A stretch of DNA of 64,000 nt from Ruminococcus_G sp050944435 (GTDB lineage Bacteria; Bacillota; Clostridia; Lachnospirales; Lachnospiraceae). Below, one piece after another: positions 60,825 to 64,000 of this stretch (the stretch's first letter is position 1; each line of letters begins with the position of its first letter). The position numbers were made by a program, and so were the translations under genes. A model generated the notes under the pieces. The model ran no database searches. It was not told the origin of the DNA and saw only the letters and a program-made list of their open reading frames with translations. Location of the stretch: contig JBMNRB010000007.1 in the NCBI GenBank assembly GCA_050944435.1, positions 62,001-126,000 of the forward strand, in the 5' to 3' direction.

Positions 60825-62717
60825 TTAGATACCAAGTGCCGCACGTTTCTCTTCGATTCTTTCGATCATCAGATCAACCAGTTTTTCGATATCTGTTTCC
60901 ACTGTATATGCAGCTTCTACCCAGTCTCTGATTCCGCTTGTCAAAAGCTGAGCCATCTGATCGGAGCCGGCTACATAGGGATCAACGCCGAGGAAGGTAT
61001 CAATACCGGTGGCAACTACATAGTTACCGATGGATACTGCTTTTTCAGACATCCATTCCGGAGCACATCCTACTACAGGAAGCTGAGAGATCTTCAATCC
61101 GGAATCTTTTGCCAGTTCTGCAGCCAGATTCATCATACGGCTGATATCTACGCAGGATCCCATATGAAGTACCGGAGGAATGTCAGCCAGTTCGCAGACT
61201 CTCTTCAGACCTGCGCCGCAGAGATCTTTGGCACGTTTGTCCATCAGACCCGCTTTGGCTGCTGCCTGTGCAGAGCATCCGGAAGCAATGATAATGATAT
61301 CGTTGGCGATACATTTTTTCATCAGCTCGATGTGAGCGGTATCCGGTCTTACCTTCGGGTTGTTACATCCTACCATAGCAACTGCGCCACGGATAACGCC
61401 GGATGTAATACATTCGATCAGCGGTTTTGTAGTTCCGGTCTCGTCAACCTGTGTATTGGTAACGCCGTCCAGAACTTTTACAATTGCTTCTACAGAGTAA
61501 CCAACGGTTGCTTTCTGTTTAATATCCGGAATGTGTACCAGTTCCGGTTTTCTGTTCTTGAAGTTTTCGATCGCCATTTTTACGATGGCTTTTGCATTCT
61601 CGCCTGCTGTTTTTGCGTTGAATCTGATGAATTCAGAATCTGGCATCTGAGCGATGGGAGAAGTGGTGATAAACTTCGTATGGAAACATTTGGAAAGCGG
61701 GCCAAGCGCCGGGAAGATACACTGTACGTCTACGACGATTGCCTCACATGCACCTGTCAGCACCACATTTTCCTGCTGCAGGAAGTTTCCTGCCATCGGA
61801 ATACCGCGACGCATTGCAACCTCATTGGATGTACAGCATACACCGGATACTGTGATGCCTTTTGCACCCATTTCTTTTGCATATGCAATCATTTCCGGAT
61901 CATCTGCATATTCACAGATCATCTCAGACAGTGACGGGTCATGACCATGTACTACGATATTAACGTTTTCTTCCACCATAACACCCAGGTTGGCTTCCGT
62001 ATCGATGGGTTTCGGAGTACCAAACAGAACGTCTGAAAACTCTGTTCCCATCATGGAACCGCCCCATCCGTCAGAAAGACCTGCACGCAGGGACTGACGA
62101 ACCAGCGCTTCCGGTTTTGAGGAACATCCCATATGGGACATATGTAAGGAACATGATACCTCGCGGTCAATTGCTCTTGGAGCGATCTCTTCTCTTTCCC
62201 AGATATCCTGAGTAGACTGAGGAGCTCTCTTTAAGAAACGCTGTGTTCCAAAAGGTTTACCATATTCCATCAGACCTGTTTCTGCAACTTCATGAGCCAG
62301 ATCGTAGATATCTTTTCCTTCTGTCTCGATTCCCCATTCTTTTGCAATGCGGATCAGCTTGTCGGGATCTTTTACTTTATAGTTACCGTCTGCTGCTGCT
62401 TCATACAGAGTATGACAGATTTCACGACCATGGTCGGAATGGGTTGCAGAGCCGCCTGCTGTAAATTTCAGGTAGTTTCTTCCTACAATACCATGAGCAT
62501 CACATCCACAGATTCCGCGGGGAGCTTTTGGAGTAATGCGGCATGGGCCCATAGAACAGATACGACAGCAGATACCCTGCTCACCGAATTTACAGTGAGG
62601 AGTCTGGTTCTTCACACGAAGCTGCCAAGCGTCAGCACCTACTTTTGCACCTGTCTCGAGGAGCCGGTCTGTCGCTGCCTCGAATTCTTCTACAGTTGTT
62701 AATTTGAATTCACTCAT
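60825..62717 (-). CDS. acsA: Carbon-monoxide dehydrogenase, catalytic subunit
   Basis: This Ni-Fe enzyme (CooS family) reduces CO2 to CO and passes it to AcsB through an internal tunnel. The 630-residue product has the N-terminal cluster-binding stretch HCKFGEQGICCRICSMGPC and CGCDAHGIVGRNYLK, then SGVCCTSNEVAMRRGIP and the C-terminal GCSAQAAAKAGLMD and GSCVDISRMMNLA, which hold ligands of the C-cluster. It lies between the two cooC genes; a long AT-rich hairpin separates it from the upstream copy. Confidence 0.96.
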   Translation of the reverse strand: MSEFKLTTVEEFEAATDRLLETGAKVGADAWQLRVKNQTPHCKFGEQGICCRICSMGPCRITPKAPRGICGCDAHGIVGRNYLKFTAGGSATHSDHGREICHTLYEAAADGNYKVKDPDKLIRIAKEWGIETEGKDIYDLAHEVAETGLMEYGKPFGTQRFLKRAPQSTQDIWEREEIAPRAIDREVSCSLHMSHMGCSSKPEALVRQSLRAGLSDGWGGSMMGTEFSDVLFGTPKPIDTEANLGVMVEENVNIVVHGHDPSLSEMICEYADDPEMIAYAKEMGAKGITVSGVCCTSNEVAMRRGIPMAGNFLQQENVVLTGACEAIVVDVQCIFPALGPLSKCFHTKFITTSPIAQMPDSEFIRFNAKTAGENAKAIVKMAIENFKNRKPELVHIPDIKQKATVGYSVEAIVKVLDGVTNTQVDETGTTKPLIECITSGVIRGAVAMVGCNNPKVRPDTAHIELMKKCIANDIIIIASGCSAQAAAKAGLMDKRAKDLCGAGLKRVCELADIPPVLHMGSCVDISRMMNLAAELAKDSGLKISQLPVVGCAPEWMSEKAVSIGNYVVATGIDTFLGVDPYVAGSDQMAQLLTSGIRDWVEAAYTVETDIEKLVDLMIERIEEKRAALGI

Positions 62718-62790
62718 TATAAGCCTCCTTATAGTTTTTATTCTTTCACCCAGGAGAACGACATCCCATCCTCCCCCATGGGTTCTGAAA

Positions 62791-62833
62791 GATTTATTTT
62801 TTCCTCTTTTTTCAAAAAAAGAGGAGAAAAATC
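62791..62833 (-). other. Long AT-rich hairpin between the second cooC and acsA
   Basis: CCTCTTTTTT (62803-62812) pairs with AAAAAAGAGG (about 62815-62824), and the stem extends outward through GATTT and AAATC. It is not followed by T residues, so it is not an ordinary terminator. In the transcript it could mark a processing site or protect the 5' end of the acsA message. Confidence 0.45.
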
Positions 62834-62849
62834 TGTGAGTTATCCGGCT

Positions 62850-63620
62850 TTAGAAATTCAACTTTTTAATGATTTCCCGCATCGCGATCTTCACCGGAGA
62901 ATCCTCCGGAAGCTGCACGGTCGGTTTTCCATCGCAGTCATACTCATAAACCGTATCATCCTGTGGGATTACTCCCAGCAGATTCAGACCCTGCTTTTCA
63001 ATTTCCTGGGCAGTGCCTTCATTCAGTTCACCGTTTGGCGCCCTGTTTACAATCAAACCAATCATCCCGGGTTTCATACCGCATTCATGGATCAGCTGGG
63101 CGATTCTTCCTGCAGCCTGTACGCCCCGGCGGGAACAGTCGCTCACCAGTATGGCTGTCTGCATTCCCGGCAGGATACCCCTGCTGATATGTTCCATTCC
63201 CGCTTCGTTGTCTACAACGATATAGGGATAATTGTTCTGAAGTTTGGCAAGCTGTGCCTGCAAAAGACCGTTTACATAACAGTAGCAGCCTTTGCCCTGG
63301 GTTCGGCCCATGACAAGCAGATCAAAATCGTCTTCCTCCACCAAAGCAGAGGTAAATTTGATTTCCGCATAATCCGCCTTGCTCATACTGGCCGGAATCG
63401 GACTTTTTACCTGCATCTCAGCCTGAGCGATTTCCTCACGGATATCTCCCAGCGTATAATCCACTTCCACGCCGAGAACTTCGTTCAGATTAGAGTTGGC
63501 ATCTGCATCCACAGCAAGAATCGGTCCCTTTTTTGCCCTGCACATTTCCTGAATCAGGATTCCGGTCAGCGTCGTCTTTCCAACACCGCCCTTCCCTGCC
63601 ATTGCAATTACATGTGCCAT
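62850..63620 (-). CDS. cooC: CooC-type nickel-insertion ATPase (copy 2)
   Basis: The 256-residue product is a second MinD-like ATPase of the CooC family: AMAGKGGVGKTTLTGILIQE at the N terminus, VDADANSNLNEVLG, the C-x-C pair in GKGCYCYVNGLL, and VDNEAGMEHISRGILPG. It differs strongly from copy 1 downstream, so the two are not recent duplicates. Its place directly after cooT and before acsA suggests it is the CO dehydrogenase maturase. Confidence 0.9.
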   Translation of the reverse strand: MAHVIAMAGKGGVGKTTLTGILIQEMCRAKKGPILAVDADANSNLNEVLGVEVDYTLGDIREEIAQAEMQVKSPIPASMSKADYAEIKFTSALVEEDDFDLLVMGRTQGKGCYCYVNGLLQAQLAKLQNNYPYIVVDNEAGMEHISRGILPGMQTAILVSDCSRRGVQAAGRIAQLIHECGMKPGMIGLIVNRAPNGELNEGTAQEIEKQGLNLLGVIPQDDTVYEYDCDGKPTVQLPEDSPVKIAMREIIKKLNF

Positions 63621-63669
63621 ATCTTTATGCCTCCTATTTTATGTTCAAACAGAATGTTATTGCCGTCTG

Positions 63670-63852
63670 TCAGCTGCATTCCACTTCTACCACGCTGTTA
63701 GCCAGATCCACCATAAGAATTTTTCCGGTCACTTCTTTTTCTTCTCCCAGAATATCGCGGATCACCAGCGTATCGCCGTTCACATCGATACGGCTGACGT
63801 TTCTGAAAATAGCAGTTCCGTCTGCTTTTTTAATTACTGTTGCCAAACACAT
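63670..63852 (-). CDS. cooT: CooT-type nickel-binding accessory protein
   Basis: The 60-residue protein starts MCLATVIKKADGTAIFRNVS, with the N-terminal cysteine at position 2 used by CooT for nickel binding, followed by DGTAIFRNVSRIDVNGDTLV and VTGKILMVDLANSVVEV. CooT helps supply nickel to CO dehydrogenase. It follows the partial gene at the right edge after three bases and precedes cooC copy 2. Confidence 0.85.
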   Translation of the reverse strand: MCLATVIKKADGTAIFRNVSRIDVNGDTLVIRDILGEEKEVTGKILMVDLANSVVEVECS

Positions 63853-63855
63853 CCC

Positions 63856-64000
63856 TTATGCCTCCTTCAACTGTTCCTTTACCAAAGTCAATGCCAGGCT
63901 CAGCCGCATATTGCCCTTCTGAAACTCCGAAACGCCTTCTGAAATCTGCTTTGCCGCATCATCCATACCGAGTTTTTTCAGATTTTCAGCCATCTGCTCC
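63856..64000 (-). CDS. Unrecognised protein, N-terminal part outside window
   Basis: Only the last 47 codons are visible. The sequence reads EQMAENLKKLGMDDAAKQIS then EGVSEFQKGNMRLSLALTLV and ends in KEQLKEA. It is helical and charged, with no recognisable motif. The ribosome site of cooT (AAGGAGG) lies inside its last codons, so it is part of the same operon. It is probably an accessory factor of the CO dehydrogenase cluster, but nothing in the visible part proves this. Confidence 0.6.
   Translation of the reverse strand, partial: EQMAENLKKLGMDDAAKQISEGVSEFQKGNMRLSLALTLVKEQLKEA

Noticed and set aside
60564..61934. A 456-codon open frame on the plus strand opposite cooC and acsA
   Set aside because: It is the shadow of two clear genes; the composition (many Cys, Phe, His) is typical of antisense translation.

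Overview
The window comes from a spore-forming, acetogenic member of the Clostridia, most likely a Lachnospiraceae of the Blautia type. This rests on four things read from the sequence: a complete carbonyl branch of the Wood-Ljungdahl pathway (acsA, acsB, acsC, acsD, acsE and accessory genes), a full anaerobic cobalamin pathway, the spore-coat ATPase gene spoIVA, and Gram-positive regulatory RNAs (a T-box, intrinsic terminators, strong AGGAGG ribosome sites). No rRNA, tRNA, CRISPR array, transposase or prophage gene was seen. Nearly every gene is on the minus strand; the plus-strand exceptions are the nucleotidyltransferase pair, the drug-efflux gene with its leader, and cbiK.

Layout, left to right. 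1-6.7 kb: the 3' part of a metallophosphoesterase gene, a D-Ala-D-Ala carboxypeptidase, rpsU, alaS and tyrS; tyrS has a tyrosine T-box leader followed by an unusual folded repeat. 6.7-10.3 kb (plus strand): two nucleotidyltransferase genes, then a Mef-like efflux gene behind a five-codon leader peptide and a terminator, the layout of translation-controlled attenuation. 10.4-17.2 kb: rnhA and the operon hemA, siroheme-type dehydrogenase, hemC, cobA-hemD, hemB, hemL, which makes uroporphyrinogen III and precorrin-2/sirohydrochlorin. 17.3-18.5 kb: cbiK with its own promoter and B12 riboswitch. 18.5-34.9 kb: one long cobalamin operon starting at a consensus promoter and a compact B12 riboswitch plus terminator: cbiD, L, F, G, H, a cbiJ-cbiE-cbiT fusion, cbiA, cobT, cobU, cobS, a short second cobU, cobC, cbiB, cobD, cbiP, cbiC and an amidohydrolase. 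34.9-40.9 kb: two exported GW-repeat proteins (SleB-like hydrolase and SGNH-like esterase) and spoIVA. 40.9-44.8 kb: molybdenum-cofactor genes with two unexplained partners. 44.8-51.4 kb: formate dehydrogenase, NuoF/NuoE-like electron-transfer subunits, folD and fchA. 51.6-64 kb: a DUF3786-like gene, acsV, acsE, acsC, acsD, acsB, cooC, acsA, a second cooC, cooT and the tail of one more gene.

The parts fit one physiology. Formate dehydrogenase needs the molybdopterin cofactor made by the moe/mob genes. FolD and FchA act on the methyl branch. AcsE, AcsC/AcsD and AcsB/AcsA join methyl and CO into acetyl-CoA, and AcsC/AcsD needs the corrinoid made by the hem and cob operons, kept active by AcsV. 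Formyl-THF synthetase, methylene-THF reductase, a corrinoid adenosyltransferase and hydrogenase catalytic subunits are not in the window and must lie elsewhere if present.

The observations most worth following are the complementary short and long CobU paralogues, an amidohydrolase at the end of the cobalamin operon, a small molybdopterin-domain-like protein with an alkaline-phosphatase-superfamily protein inside the molybdopterin cluster, the compositionally distinct acsB gene with its repeat-bearing flank, and the efflux-gene attenuator. No wholly new system can be proven from sequence reading alone.
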